Shown: one piece after another, positions 16,218-23,395 of the stretch
Position numbering within the stretch: position 1 is the stretch's first letter
Layout of the letters: each line of letters starts with the position of its first letter
Virus record (IMG/VR): IMGVR_UViG_3300043446_001706
Coordinates: 1 to 42,302 of that record
Strand: one strand, 5' to 3'
Length of the DNA stretch: 42,302 nt
Source: a virus
The notes under the pieces: model-generated
Told to the model about the DNA's origin: nothing
Databases searched by the model: none
Seen by the model: the letters and a program-made list of their open reading frames with translations, nothing else
Made by a program: the position numbers and the translations under genes

Positions 16218-16981
16218 GCAAACCGCTCCTTAATCTGCTTTTCATACATACTAGAGATAATTGCTACTCGTTCTTGAATCTCAGCATTATGAACTCTCTG
16301 AGCCGTATTAGGACTAATATACTGCTTATAGAGCAACTTATCAATATGCTTTGCCTTTGTATTCAGTATAGTCCTAATCATAAACTCGTAATCATCAGCG
16401 ACTCGTAGACTAGGATCATGCCCATTCAGCATACGGTATACGCTTGATCGCCAAGCGCGAACATGATTCGGAGCACTAACAATATGACTCATTGTAATCT
16501 CATTAAGTTCTGGTGCTCGCATAACCATCACTTCATGCTCCTTATCATAATATTCTGACCCATACCCAAACGCCCAACCATCAGGATAACGACACGACTC
16601 CCCTTGCTCATTAATCTCACACCAATTAGAATACACGAATCCAACGTCAATGTCAAGGAACGCATCATGAATCTCATCAAGAGCATCAGAAGTAAGTTCA
16701 TCATCATGATCCAATTCAACAATAATAGTACCATTACTAATCATACTAGCCCACCGCTTTACCTCGCCAATACGACCAGATGGAACATGACTACGAAACA
16801 TACTAATCTTATACCGCTCATCAGAACAAAATCCGTATACTTGATTCCAAGCATTATTAGTATGCGAATCGTCCCAAACAATCCATTCCCAATTCGTATA
16901 TGTCTGTTGTTTGAGACTATTCCAAGTACGCGCCAACACAATGGGATCAGTCTCATAAATAGGAGTAATAACACTAATCAT
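16214..16981 (-). CDS. GT-A glycosyltransferase family 2 protein inserted in the polymerase gene (255 aa)
   Basis: Starts ISVITPIYETDPIVLARTW with the WEWIVWDD strand, the classic nucleotide-sugar-binding start of GT2 enzymes. A DxD-type metal motif is in ELDHDDEL (91-94) and an acidic catalytic motif in VADDYEF (about 195-200). It has no membrane segment and appears complete. GGGAG nine bases upstream lies in the end of the polymerase N-terminal piece. Both gene borders overlap their neighbours as ATGA. Possible targets are modified DNA bases, virion proteins or host surface glycans; none can be chosen from sequence. Its place inside a replication gene is the odd part. Confidence 0.88.
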   Translation of the reverse strand: MISVITPIYETDPIVLARTWNSLKQQTYTNWEWIVWDDSHTNNAWNQVYGFCSDERYKISMFRSHVPSGRIGEVKRWASMISNGTIIVELDHDDELTSDALDEIHDAFLDIDVGFVYSNWCEINEQGESCRYPDGWAFGYGSEYYDKEHEVMVMRAPELNEITMSHIVSAPNHVRAWRSSVYRMLNGHDPSLRVADDYEFMIRTILNTKAKHIDKLLYKQYISPNTAQRVHNAEIQERVAIISSMYEKQIKERFA

Positions 16982-17919
16982 GCTTCAGCACTCCCACTAC
17001 TCATACGACCCGTTCTAGTACCATGCTGACGAAAATTAGGATGCAACACACCATGCTTAGACTCATCATACATAGCATCAAAATACGTAGTCTTAATCTT
17101 ATTTGCTTCTCGCAAATCTACGATGAGCGTAGCCAACTCATCATCCACGCTGGCAAGTGTCGCCTTATCCGTCTTTGAGACTGACACTCCGCGCTCTTCC
17201 AAGGCTGCGAGGACTTGTTGCGGCGACTGAGGGTTGAAGTCTGGCCCGGATAACTCTGCAATTTTCGCTTTCGTCCAATAAATCTTATCACCATACTCCC
17301 TTCGTTTTTGTGTAATATACTCACGATCTACGTGCATACCTTGTGCCTCAATACGAAGCAAGGCTAGCGTCATCTCCTTTTCCATCTCATAAAGAGGATA
17401 TGACTCTTTAGGCAAACGATTAATTAGATACTCATACAAGCGAAGTGTAAACTCTGCATCCTTCTTAGCGTAAGGCGCTAGAATATCATAAGGAATAGGC
17501 TCATACCCATCTTCCTTCTTCAACTTAGCCTTACGCCGATATACCTTTAGTACCTCATCCTCATCCGTAGTCTCATTAAGATATACACGAGCAAGATGTT
17601 TTAGACTAGTAGACTGATGCTCATCAATAAGGTGTGCCATCGCTTGCGTATCCTCAAACTTGTCATAGAATACCCGACCATTGATACCAAGACGAATCAA
17701 TTTCTGCATGTCAAACTTGGCATTGTGCATGATGATCTTATCAGCGTTGGCTAGTGCCTTAAAGACTTCTGCAATAGCATCATCCCATTCACCAATACTC
17801 ATAATACGACGATCATAGACAATGCTATACGCATCAGTCGCCATGCTAATCATGAAGGCTTCATCATACCAGCCAACGCCGGTAGTTTCAGTATCAATCG
17901 CCACTAGATCCAAGACCAT
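16978..17919 (-). CDS. polA: family A DNA polymerase, N-terminal piece (3'-5' exonuclease and thumb, 313 aa)
   Basis: The proofreading domain is intact by motif: Exo I in AIDTETTG (Asp 9, Glu 11), Exo II in MHNAKFD (Asp 70), Exo III in PYAKKDAEFT (Tyr 150, Asp 154). A thumb region follows with PQSPQQVLAAL and LHPNFRQHGT. The protein stops right after TGRMSSGSAEA, in the middle of the polymerase domain and just before the NVQNIP motif, which is encoded 760 bases away after the glycosyltransferase. The start overlaps the dUTPase end and has AGAGGGG upstream. It could work as a separate exonuclease subunit or reassemble with the C-terminal piece. Confidence 0.93.
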   Translation of the reverse strand: MVLDLVAIDTETTGVGWYDEAFMISMATDAYSIVYDRRIMSIGEWDDAIAEVFKALANADKIIMHNAKFDMQKLIRLGINGRVFYDKFEDTQAMAHLIDEHQSTSLKHLARVYLNETTDEDEVLKVYRRKAKLKKEDGYEPIPYDILAPYAKKDAEFTLRLYEYLINRLPKESYPLYEMEKEMTLALLRIEAQGMHVDREYITQKRREYGDKIYWTKAKIAELSGPDFNPQSPQQVLAALEERGVSVSKTDKATLASVDDELATLIVDLREANKIKTTYFDAMYDESKHGVLHPNFRQHGTRTGRMSSGSAEA

Positions 17920-18319
17920 TATCCCCTCTAAGAGAATACCAAACCATATTATCTGCTCGCAACAAGTGAATATCCCACAATGGGATAATCATCAATTGTG
18001 CAATACGATCACCCTTCTTAACACGATACGGCTTATGATTAAGATTACCAAGAATAACTTTGATTTCACCATGATAACCAGAATCAATAATGCCCGGAGC
18101 ATTTAGAACGAATACACCATGATTAGCCGCTAGACCACTACGACTACAGATCATACCAACGAAGTCTTGTGGAATGTGCATACTAATTCCCGTAGAGACT
18201 ACATCATAATTATCAATGGTTTTATTCTCTACAGCATACAAGTCAAAGCAAGCATCATGCTTGTATGCTTTGGTTGGCTCTTGTGCCAACTCATGCTTAT
18301 GCTTGTAATATACTAGCAT
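17894..18319 (-). CDS. dut: dUTPase (141 aa)
   Basis: All five trimeric dUTPase motifs are present in order: DACFDLYA, CSRSGLAANHG, APGIIDSGYHGEI with VIL, GDRIAQLMI, and the C-terminal GDNGLGSSG. The enzyme hydrolyses dUTP to dUMP and pyrophosphate, keeping uracil out of phage DNA and feeding thymidylate synthesis. Length is normal for the family. The start overlaps the preceding stop (TAATG), and the end overlaps the polymerase start by 26 bases. Confidence 0.93.
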   Translation of the reverse strand: MLVYYKHKHELAQEPTKAYKHDACFDLYAVENKTIDNYDVVSTGISMHIPQDFVGMICSRSGLAANHGVFVLNAPGIIDSGYHGEIKVILGNLNHKPYRVKKGDRIAQLMIIPLWDIHLLRADNMVWYSLRGDNGLGSSGD

Positions 18320-18555
18320 TAGTCCATCCGATACGAACGATCATGCTGACAATCAGGACAATCACAAATACAATCAACCGTATCAAGTCCAACCTTCTGG
18401 TTAAACTTATCTAGAAAACTAGTATCATCCAACTCCATCTGCATCTCATCAAGACGCATCATTACATCATCAGCCATCTCCATAATAAGACGAATCTGAC
18501 GAGTAATCACCGCCAACTGCTGCTGATAAAACGTACTATCAACCTCAACATACAT
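18319..18555 (-). CDS. helical protein with C-terminal Cys cluster (78 aa)
   Basis: Residues 8-50 are a charged, Met-rich amphipathic helix region. The tail holds four cysteines within 10 residues (CICDCPDC) that could bind zinc or an iron-sulphur cluster. Start and stop overlap both neighbours as TAATG, which places it firmly in the operon between the Rad52-like protein and dUTPase. A partner or regulator of recombination or nucleotide metabolism is possible. No family recognised. Confidence 0.75.
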   Translation of the reverse strand: MYVEVDSTFYQQQLAVITRQIRLIMEMADDVMMRLDEMQMELDDTSFLDKFNQKVGLDTVDCICDCPDCQHDRSYRMD

Positions 18556-19190
18556 TATACAATCCCCTTCTTAGACATGGACTCACGAATACTATCAACA
18601 TCAAGATCCTTAATATCAAGAACCTCCATCATCTGATCCTTATCCGGCATCGAACCCGGATCCAACTCCAACACTCGCTGAGTATACGATACAACCAACT
18701 GCTTGAGTGCAATATCATCTGTCGCAGCACGACGCTGCAACTCAACATAATCACGCTCAGCAGCATCCCACAAATAGAGTGCAATACCATATTGGTGACA
18801 AGCCTTCTTAAGTGCCTCTGCCTGAGCACTCTTCACAGCAGTATCAGGATCAAAATTAACATTAGCACCAATACCATCACGACTAATCATAGCCTTCTGA
18901 GTAGTAAAGTATGCGTCATCATCATCCGGACCAGCACTAACAACACCAATATCCGAAAGAATAATAGTAAGAGTGCCCTGCACAACAGCCATAAACTGTG
19001 GCTTACCACTCTTCGTAGGAGAAGCATCACGAATTTCCCACGAATTAATCTGCCACGCCCAAGCATGACCAAGCACATCATTAAGACGATTAATATAACC
19101 ATCAATGGCTACATAATCCTGACCACTCTGATTCTTCTTTACTAGAGTAGGATGAAACTTCTCAGTAAGTTCTTTAGGAATCATACTCAT
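18555..19190 (-). CDS. Rad52-like single-strand annealing protein (211 aa)
   Basis: The first half follows the phage Rad52/Rad22 annealing-protein pattern: YVAIDGYINRLNDVLG with a following W-x-W, a long beta region, then DPDTAVKSAQAEALKKACHQYGIALYLW, the most recognisable segment of the family. The C-terminal part is an acidic helical tail. These proteins bind single strands and anneal homologous ends in recombination-dependent repair and replication. AGGAGG seven bases before the ATG at 19190 fixes the start. Together with the Cas4/RecB-like nuclease (19795-20637) and SSB it can form a complete recombination set. Confidence 0.83.
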   Translation of the reverse strand: MSMIPKELTEKFHPTLVKKNQSGQDYVAIDGYINRLNDVLGHAWAWQINSWEIRDASPTKSGKPQFMAVVQGTLTIILSDIGVVSAGPDDDDAYFTTQKAMISRDGIGANVNFDPDTAVKSAQAEALKKACHQYGIALYLWDAAERDYVELQRRAATDDIALKQLVVSYTQRVLELDPGSMPDKDQMMEVLDIKDLDVDSIRESMSKKGIV

Positions 19191-19201
19191 ATTCTGTCCT
19201 C

Positions 19202-19639
19202 CTAGACAGGCCAATAATAATTGTATTCCCCAACAACGTCAGGGTAGAACTGATTATACCATACCGGATCCTTAAATACAAGGGCTGACTTGTGTGAATC
19301 ATGCACACGATTATCGCCAAGCCAATGTGGATAACATACATACTGTGGCCATTCTGGCAAATAACCAAAGTGTTCCTTATACACATCAAGGGTCTTTTCC
19401 CAACAAGTATCCTTATACCCACGAGCCTTCCACTCACGAACAGTATGCATCTGATACATCACAAGAGCATCCTCATAACCACGCCACATACGAGTAGCAG
19501 GATGATTAACCCAACCCTTACTAAGACCAGCAAGAGCCTTCATAATCTGCAAAGTCTCTACACGCTGCTTACCTAGACGTTGACGATCAAGGACACGAAC
19601 ACTATTTGCAAATGAAATTTCTGGTACGAACGTTTGCAT
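19202..19639 (-). CDS. MSMEG_6728-like conserved protein, possible DNA-lesion enzyme (145 aa)
   Basis: MQTFVPEISFANSVRVLD, RLGKQRVETLQI, NHPATRMWRGYEDAL and the late PHWLGD with DSHKSALVFKDP match a compact family found in actinobacteria and their phages. It is sometimes annotated as pyrimidine-dimer DNA glycosylase. The conserved Arg, Lys, His and Trp residues support an enzymatic role, but the lesion activity is annotation lore and not shown here. It is encoded just before the annealing protein, in keeping with repair. Confidence 0.7.
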   Translation of the reverse strand: MQTFVPEISFANSVRVLDRQRLGKQRVETLQIMKALAGLSKGWVNHPATRMWRGYEDALVMYQMHTVREWKARGYKDTCWEKTLDVYKEHFGYLPEWPQYVCYPHWLGDNRVHDSHKSALVFKDPVWYNQFYPDVVGEYNYYWPV

Positions 19640-19838
19640 GACGCTTCTCCGCTTCTTTAAGTCCGGCTTTAACCCTCTCTAGTCCCTTATCAGTAAAAAA
19701 CCACTCACCACGATACAACTCAATATAACCCAACTGAGACAAGAATACAATCTCATCATCATTAACCTCAATATGAAACCGCCGAGGATTATACCTACTC
19801 CACAATTTCTTCAACGTACGCAAGCAGCGTTTCCTCAT
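19602..19838 (-). CDS. small basic protein, possible winged helix (78 aa)
   Basis: After a very basic N-terminus comes VNDDEIVFLSQLGYIELYRGEWFFTDKGLERV, which reads like the recognition helix and wing of a small winged-helix DNA-binding protein. The start is uncertain: ATG at 19838 has GAGGG just upstream, while a TTG at 19847 or a later TTG are alternatives. It overlaps the genes on both sides. A small transcription regulator or DNA-binding accessory protein is the best guess. Confidence 0.55.
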   Translation of the reverse strand: MRKRCLRTLKKLWSRYNPRRFHIEVNDDEIVFLSQLGYIELYRGEWFFTDKGLERVKAGLKEAEKRHANVRTRNFICK

Positions 19839-20637
19839 CACCCTCAATCACCGTCCTCTCATAATCAACTTTACCAATCATAATACGCTTCTGTTGGCTA
19901 CAACCACAAGGATCATCATCACCCATATATCGCCACGGACAGAACATACTAGAATAATGCGGTTGATAGAACAACTCATAATGCTTATTGCGCTTATTTT
20001 GTTTCCACTTATACTCGCCCTCAGGCCACGGAGGAAGCAATCTGGTACTAGCATAAATACTAATATCAGACTCCACACCAGCAATACGATCAAGAATCTC
20101 CTGCTTAGGCAGCGGAGTAACATCATAAATCATAGGCTCATGCCAACGACGCTTATAGTCCTGACTCACAGGAAGATACATAATCTGCACATTATCAGGT
20201 TGCCAATAATTCAGATGATAATAACAAGAGACTTGCATGATATGCTCAGGACGAGGCTCCTGCAAAAACGTAAGACCAGCACCACTAATAGTCTTATAGT
20301 CTACGAGTGTCCACTTATTATCATATCTGATAAATGCGTCTGCTGTACCACCCCAAGGATAATGAAAGTCCTGATCCTCAGGAACAATTGCAACCTCAGC
20401 ATAATAATCATCAATGCGACTATCCTCCATAAAAATAGCATGGATACGATCATGAATAGCGGTACCTTGTAGAAGAGGGAGTGTATTCGCCCACGGCTCA
20501 CTCTTAATCTTAGGATAACCAAACCACCAATACAAAACCGTATGACGATTATGATTAAGATGCGACGAGAAATGCAGCATCTTATCATTACGAGGCTCTA
20601 GCGTATGGTCTTTAATAATATCAATTAAGCCGCTCAT
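19795..20637 (-). CDS. Cas4/RecB-like PD-(D/E)xK exonuclease (280 aa)
   Basis: Motifs in order are GTAIHDRIH, WGGTADAFIRY, TLVDYKTISG (catalytic Asp and Lys) and QVSCYYHLNYW, the RecB/Cas4 nuclease set. A C-terminal cysteine group (FCPWRY, PCGC) could hold an iron-sulphur cluster as in Cas4. It would resect double-strand ends for the Rad52-like annealing protein encoded 600 bases downstream, as in phage exonuclease and annealase pairs. There is no CRISPR array in the window. The ATG overlaps the previous gene end and has GGAGG very close upstream. Confidence 0.83.
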   Translation of the reverse strand: MSGLIDIIKDHTLEPRNDKMLHFSSHLNHNRHTVLYWWFGYPKIKSEPWANTLPLLQGTAIHDRIHAIFMEDSRIDDYYAEVAIVPEDQDFHYPWGGTADAFIRYDNKWTLVDYKTISGAGLTFLQEPRPEHIMQVSCYYHLNYWQPDNVQIMYLPVSQDYKRRWHEPMIYDVTPLPKQEILDRIAGVESDISIYASTRLLPPWPEGEYKWKQNKRNKHYELFYQPHYSSMFCPWRYMGDDDPCGCSQQKRIMIGKVDYERTVIEGDEETLLAYVEEIVE

Positions 20638-20812
20638 AATCCTCCATAAAATCCTCCCACTCCTTCATCAAACGACCATTGCCATCCTCAATCTGAATCA
20701 TAGTCTCACCATCATAACGAACACTAGCATAAATAGTAAGAAGTTTCTGACCATTATAAAAAAGAGCGGACTCATTATCATGATGATCGCCTTTACTAAC
20801 AAACTTAAACAC
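20621..20812 (-). CDS. small protein of unknown function (63 aa, GTG start)
   Basis: The GTG at 20812 has GAGGT five bases upstream and overlaps the preceding stop; the longer open frame upstream has no such signal. The product has a basic N-terminus, a beta-like core (LFYNGQKLLTIYASVRY, TMIQIEDGNG) and an acidic helical C-terminus. It is part of the tightly overlapping run of small genes. Function unknown. Confidence 0.65.
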   Translation of the reverse strand: MFKFVSKGDHHDNESALFYNGQKLLTIYASVRYDGETMIQIEDGNGRLMKEWEDFMEDYERLN

Positions 20813-20999
20813 TATTAACCTCATTAATAATAATATTTGTTCGATCACTGCAATCAATAACCATGGCCTCGTACCAAGCACCATGATCTTCTTGAATAAT
20901 CATACCAATCGCCTCATGCTCATTAGCGGCCTCAAATGATTCAGTAGTCTCAAACGTAATATAATGCGTTTCCTTCCATCTAGCAGTATATTTAGGCAC
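20805..20999 (-). CDS. small protein, MPKY-type paralogue (64 aa, GTG start)
   Basis: GTG start inside the previous gene's end (GTGCCTAA), with AAGGAG upstream. The N-terminus MPKYTARWKE, with EAANEHEAIGMI later, resembles the gene at 22800-22973 (MPKYLLTWTE, EADTEDQAWERL). The two look like diverged copies of one small alpha/beta protein. Function unknown. The repeated use of this fold in the first-expressed region suggests host-directed proteins. Confidence 0.7.
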   Translation of the reverse strand: MPKYTARWKETHYITFETTESFEAANEHEAIGMIIQEDHGAWYEAMVIDCSDRTNIIINEVNSV

Positions 21000-21126
21000 G
21001 TTCCTTCTCCTTCATTTTGCGCGCCTGACGAAGAGCCTTCGCCTCCATCTTCTTTTTACCACGCTCCAAACGCTTATTCATATTCTCTTCCAACTTACGC
21101 TTCTTCGTACTACCCGCAACAGCCAT
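20992..21126 (-). CDS. Lys/Arg-rich microprotein (44 aa)
   Basis: Nearly half of the residues are Lys or Arg, in one long predicted helix (KKRKLEENMNKRLERGKKK, then RQARKMKEKERA). The ATG overlaps the previous stop (TAATG) and has AAGGAG upstream. The gene is too short for usual gene callers but is fully embedded in the operon by overlaps at both ends. It could bind nucleic acid. Confidence 0.7.
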   Translation of the reverse strand: MAVAGSTKKRKLEENMNKRLERGKKKMEAKALRQARKMKEKERA

Positions 21127-21365
21127 TACCCATTCTCCTTATTATAATCAAAAACAAGACAATCAGCAGTAAACTTAGGCTTACCACTCGCAGTCACACC
21201 ACGACGATAAGCATACACCTTATACCCATTACAATACAATAGATCAGTAGCCTTAATCAAACTACTAGCCCTACCAATCTTACTACCATTAACCTTAACA
21301 GTCCAACCATCATTCCTAAAAGAAACAACAGCCTCAACTAGTTTCCTATCCTTCTTCTTACTCAT
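21126..21365 (-). CDS. small basic beta-rich protein (79 aa)
   Basis: Starts MSKKKDRK and continues with beta-strand-like segments (EAVVSFRNDGWTVKVNG, GYKVYAYRRGV, FTADCLVFDY). The start overlaps the previous stop as ATGA. No motif or family recognised. It belongs to the run of small genes read leftward from the promoter near 21558-21586. Confidence 0.7.
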   Translation of the reverse strand: MSKKKDRKLVEAVVSFRNDGWTVKVNGSKIGRASSLIKATDLLYCNGYKVYAYRRGVTASGKPKFTADCLVFDYNKENG

Positions 21366-21523
21366 ACTCCACTATCCCAATACTCACTAGGAGGATAATC
21401 CATATCATCCCTATCAATACTATTCATATACTTATTCGTAAGATATTCTATACGATCCTCATACATTCTATATTCCCTATCATACTCAATATAATCCTCA
21501 TATGAAGTATAGTATGGATTCAT
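21362..21523 (-). CDS. Tyr- and acid-rich microprotein (53 aa)
   Basis: The ATG at 21523 has AAAGGAAAGG directly upstream; an upstream ATG at 21562 would lie at or before the likely transcription start. In 53 residues there are ten tyrosines and many Asp/Glu (YTSYEDYIEYDREYRMYEDR). This is the composition of small DNA-mimic or other acidic anti-host proteins, but no family can be named. It is the first gene after the tRNA pair. Confidence 0.7.
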   Translation of the reverse strand: MNPYYTSYEDYIEYDREYRMYEDRIEYLTNKYMNSIDRDDMDYPPSEYWDSGV

Positions 21524-21550
21524 TTTTCCTTTCCTTTGTAGGTTATAACG

Positions 21551-21586
21551 ATATGGTAGCATAGATCCTTCCGAAATGCTAGTAAA
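21551..21586 (-). promoter_or_regulatory. putative sigma-70-type promoter
   Basis: On the minus strand TTTACT (21586-21581) and TATGCT (21563-21558) are separated by 17 bases, close to the -35/-10 consensus. It follows the two tRNA genes and precedes the Tyr/acid-rich gene, so it could restart transcription into the replication operon after tRNA processing. Found by eye only. Confidence 0.45.
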
Positions 21587-21610
21587 TATTCTGTTAATTG
21601 TTTGTTAGGA

Positions 21611-21681
21611 CTGAGGGACTAGGATTCGAACCTAGATAATGGGCACCAAAAACCCATGTCCTACCGTTAGACGATCCCTCA
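21611..21681 (-). tRNA. tRNA-Gln (anticodon UUG)
   Basis: Acceptor TGAGGGA/TCCCTCA with discriminator G, D arm TCGTCTAACGGTAGGA typical of tRNA-Gln, anticodon loop TTTTGGT (UUG), and T arm AGGTTCGAATCCT. CCA is not encoded. It lies one base from the adjoining tRNA-Leu gene, so both come from one precursor. Confidence 0.93.
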
Positions 21682-21682
21682 A

Positions 21683-21764
21683 TAGGGGTAGAGGGAGTCG
21701 AACCCCCATGCCTTGCGGCGCTAGATTTTGAGTCTAGTGTGTCTACCAATTCCACCATACCCCC
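21683..21764 (-). tRNA. tRNA-Leu (anticodon CAA)
   Basis: Acceptor GGGGGTA/TACCCCT with discriminator A, long variable arm (CGCCGCAAGGC), T arm GGGGTTCGACTCC, and anticodon loop CTCAAAA giving CAA. It reads UUG, the leucine codon that the late structural genes use very heavily. CCA is not encoded. Confidence 0.93.
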
Positions 21765-21769
21765 ATTTG

Positions 21770-22321
21770 TTAGTTGGCGCTCCCCCGGAAGGCGCACCAA
21801 ATTGCAGCCTGAGTATCGCGCGGCGTCATACCAAGCACATCAGCCACAGTACGCACACCCTGCTCAACCTCAGCACGAATCTTACTAGTCACATCACTAC
21901 CATAACCAGCAGCCTTACTCATAATACTATCAACAGTAATAGGATCAGTATGACCAAGAATATTAAGGTAAAAGTTAGTCACCTTAGGCCCGGTTACATG
22001 ACGGCTGTAGTAGCGGTCGTTAGCAACGAGCATTCCCTTACGAGCATTAGCCGGAAGGATACCATAATACGACTGCCGCTTATACTCTGGCACTCGCAGA
22101 TCATCCAGCAGCATAGCAACAGCAGCAGTGTTCTTAGACCAACGAGCACGAGGACTAGTCACAGCAAGCATAGCAGCAACCCGTTCTGGTGTCACAGCAT
22201 GATACTTAGAAGCAAACTTGCAGAACTTCCAAGCATTAGGATACCAAGCCTGACCCTGCTCCGTAGCAAGGTCAATACCGTATGCATCAAGCGTCTTGTA
22301 AAACTTATTAGCAGTAGTCAC
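21770..22321 (-). CDS. conserved phage protein, DUF7178-like, possible helix-hairpin-helix fold (183 aa)
   Basis: MLAVTSPRARWSKN, GPKVTNFYLNILG and DPITVDSIMSKAAG are segments I associate with a family common in actinobacteriophages that is usually listed as hypothetical. The helical layout with GPKV and a Thr-Val-Asp motif recalls helix-hairpin-helix DNA glycosylases, but catalysis is not shown. The GTG at 22321 overlaps the previous stop (GTGA) and has GAGGT six bases upstream. The gene ends just before the tRNA-Leu gene. Confidence 0.65.
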   Translation of the reverse strand: MTTANKFYKTLDAYGIDLATEQGQAWYPNAWKFCKFASKYHAVTPERVAAMLAVTSPRARWSKNTAAVAMLLDDLRVPEYKRQSYYGILPANARKGMLVANDRYYSRHVTGPKVTNFYLNILGHTDPITVDSIMSKAAGYGSDVTSKIRAEVEQGVRTVADVLGMTPRDTQAAIWCAFRGSAN

Positions 22322-22803
22322 AAGCAAACCTCGTAAACATTATCAATAGTCACATTATAAATATCATAATCAAGGCTGAACGCCTCTACACCATGATTAT
22401 CAATATACTCAGTGGCGGCTTCCTCCGCCTGATCCTCATTCATGGCCTCAACCGTGACGGTCACACTAACAGGAATAGTCACGGTCACTTCATACTCACG
22501 CCGAAAGTTCTCAATATCAAGATCAAAACCAAGTTCATTCAGCCTATCAATAATATCCTGCGGCTCAATACCAGTATCATCCATAGCATACTGCACAGCA
22601 CTAATCATCTCGTGCATAGCACTACGCTCAACACACATAGTCCAAAAATGCTGAATGATAGGAAGCAGGATGCTAGTATCCCTAGCCTCTAGATTCCACA
22701 TACTCAGCAACTTGGAATACTTATCCTTCCAAACGTCTACATGCTCTTCATTCATATCAGTCACAGTATTCTCCATAATAATAGGCATAGTCATAAAGAT
22801 CAC
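22318..22803 (-). CDS. acidic protein sharing a C-terminal beta module with 22973-23395 (161 aa)
   Basis: The N-terminal two thirds are acidic and helical. The C-terminal third starts with RREYEVTVTIPVSVTVTVEA and continues with an acidic helix and DYDIYNVTIDNVYEV. The same module ends the protein at 22973-23395, so the two genes look like paralogues. GTG at 22803 overlaps the previous stop; ATG codons at 22794 or 22788 are alternative starts. Function unknown. Confidence 0.7.
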   Translation of the reverse strand: MIFMTMPIIMENTVTDMNEEHVDVWKDKYSKLLSMWNLEARDTSILLPIIQHFWTMCVERSAMHEMISAVQYAMDDTGIEPQDIIDRLNELGFDLDIENFRREYEVTVTIPVSVTVTVEAMNEDQAEEAATEYIDNHGVEAFSLDYDIYNVTIDNVYEVCL

Positions 22804-22973
22804 TTAACAATCTCCGCAGTATGACCAAAAGAGTTCATAACATCCCAATCCTCTAGTTCATAATCCGCACCATTCTCTAGCCGTTCCCAAGCCTGATCCT
22901 CAGTATCAGCCTCAACATAACTATAATAACTATTCAGAACCTGCTCAGTCCATGTAAGCAAATACTTAGGCAT
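22800..22973 (-). CDS. acidic microprotein, MPKY-type paralogue (57 aa)
   Basis: The ATG overlaps the preceding stop (TAATG), and its stop overlaps the next GTG start (GTGA). MPKYLLTWTEQVLNSYYSYVEA resembles the start of the protein encoded at 20805-20999. The rest is acidic (DTEDQAWERLENGADYELEDWD). The gene is short but tightly placed between the two paralogous beta-module genes. Function unknown. Confidence 0.7.
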   Translation of the reverse strand: MPKYLLTWTEQVLNSYYSYVEADTEDQAWERLENGADYELEDWDVMNSFGHTAEIVK

Positions 22974-23395
22974 TAGACCTCCCGAACCTCCTCAACATCA
23001 CCAGTATAATGCACATTATACTCCATATCATACGCCTCTAGACCATTACACTCTACACTATCCATAGCATTCTCACTAGCCTGACTAACAGAATGCGCCT
23101 CAATCGTAAGAGTAACACTCACCGGAACAGTAATCGTAACCTCATACTCTCGCCGCAAATAACACTCATCAATCACATTATGAAAATCAAGAATATCAAC
23201 AATCTCATTACGCTCAGCAGTCATATCACCAATAATCTCACTAATGATAGACGACTCAATACACTCACGCTCAATAATCTCACTAAGAATATGCGCTACA
23301 ATACTAAGTTCACGATCACGATGCTCAAGAGTATGCTTAGTAATATCAAGATCATGCTTAAGCGAATCCACATACTCACTAGTCATATCAGTCAT
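22973..23395 (-). CDS. helical protein with C-terminal beta module, paralogue of 22318-22803 (140 aa)
   Basis: ATG at 23395 has AAGGAG upstream; the longer open frame overlaps the previous gene. A long acidic helical region (DLDITKHTLEHRDRELS, ILSEIIERE) is followed by RREYEVTITVPVSVTLTIEA, nearly the same module as in the neighbouring paralogue, then YDMEYNVHYTGDVEEV. The intervening gene 22800-22973 separates the two copies. The function is unknown, but the alternating hydrophobic module should form a beta hairpin or sheet. Confidence 0.72.
   Translation of the reverse strand: MTDMTSEYVDSLKHDLDITKHTLEHRDRELSIVAHILSEIIERECIESSIISEIIGDMTAERNEIVDILDFHNVIDECYLRREYEVTITVPVSVTLTIEAHSVSQASENAMDSVECNGLEAYDMEYNVHYTGDVEEVREV

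Noticed and set aside
16214-16981. Intein or self-splicing intron inside the polymerase gene
   Set aside because: The insert has its own start, stop and ribosome binding site and a complete glycosyltransferase fold; the flanking frames are offset by one base, and no intein splice motifs are present at the junctions.
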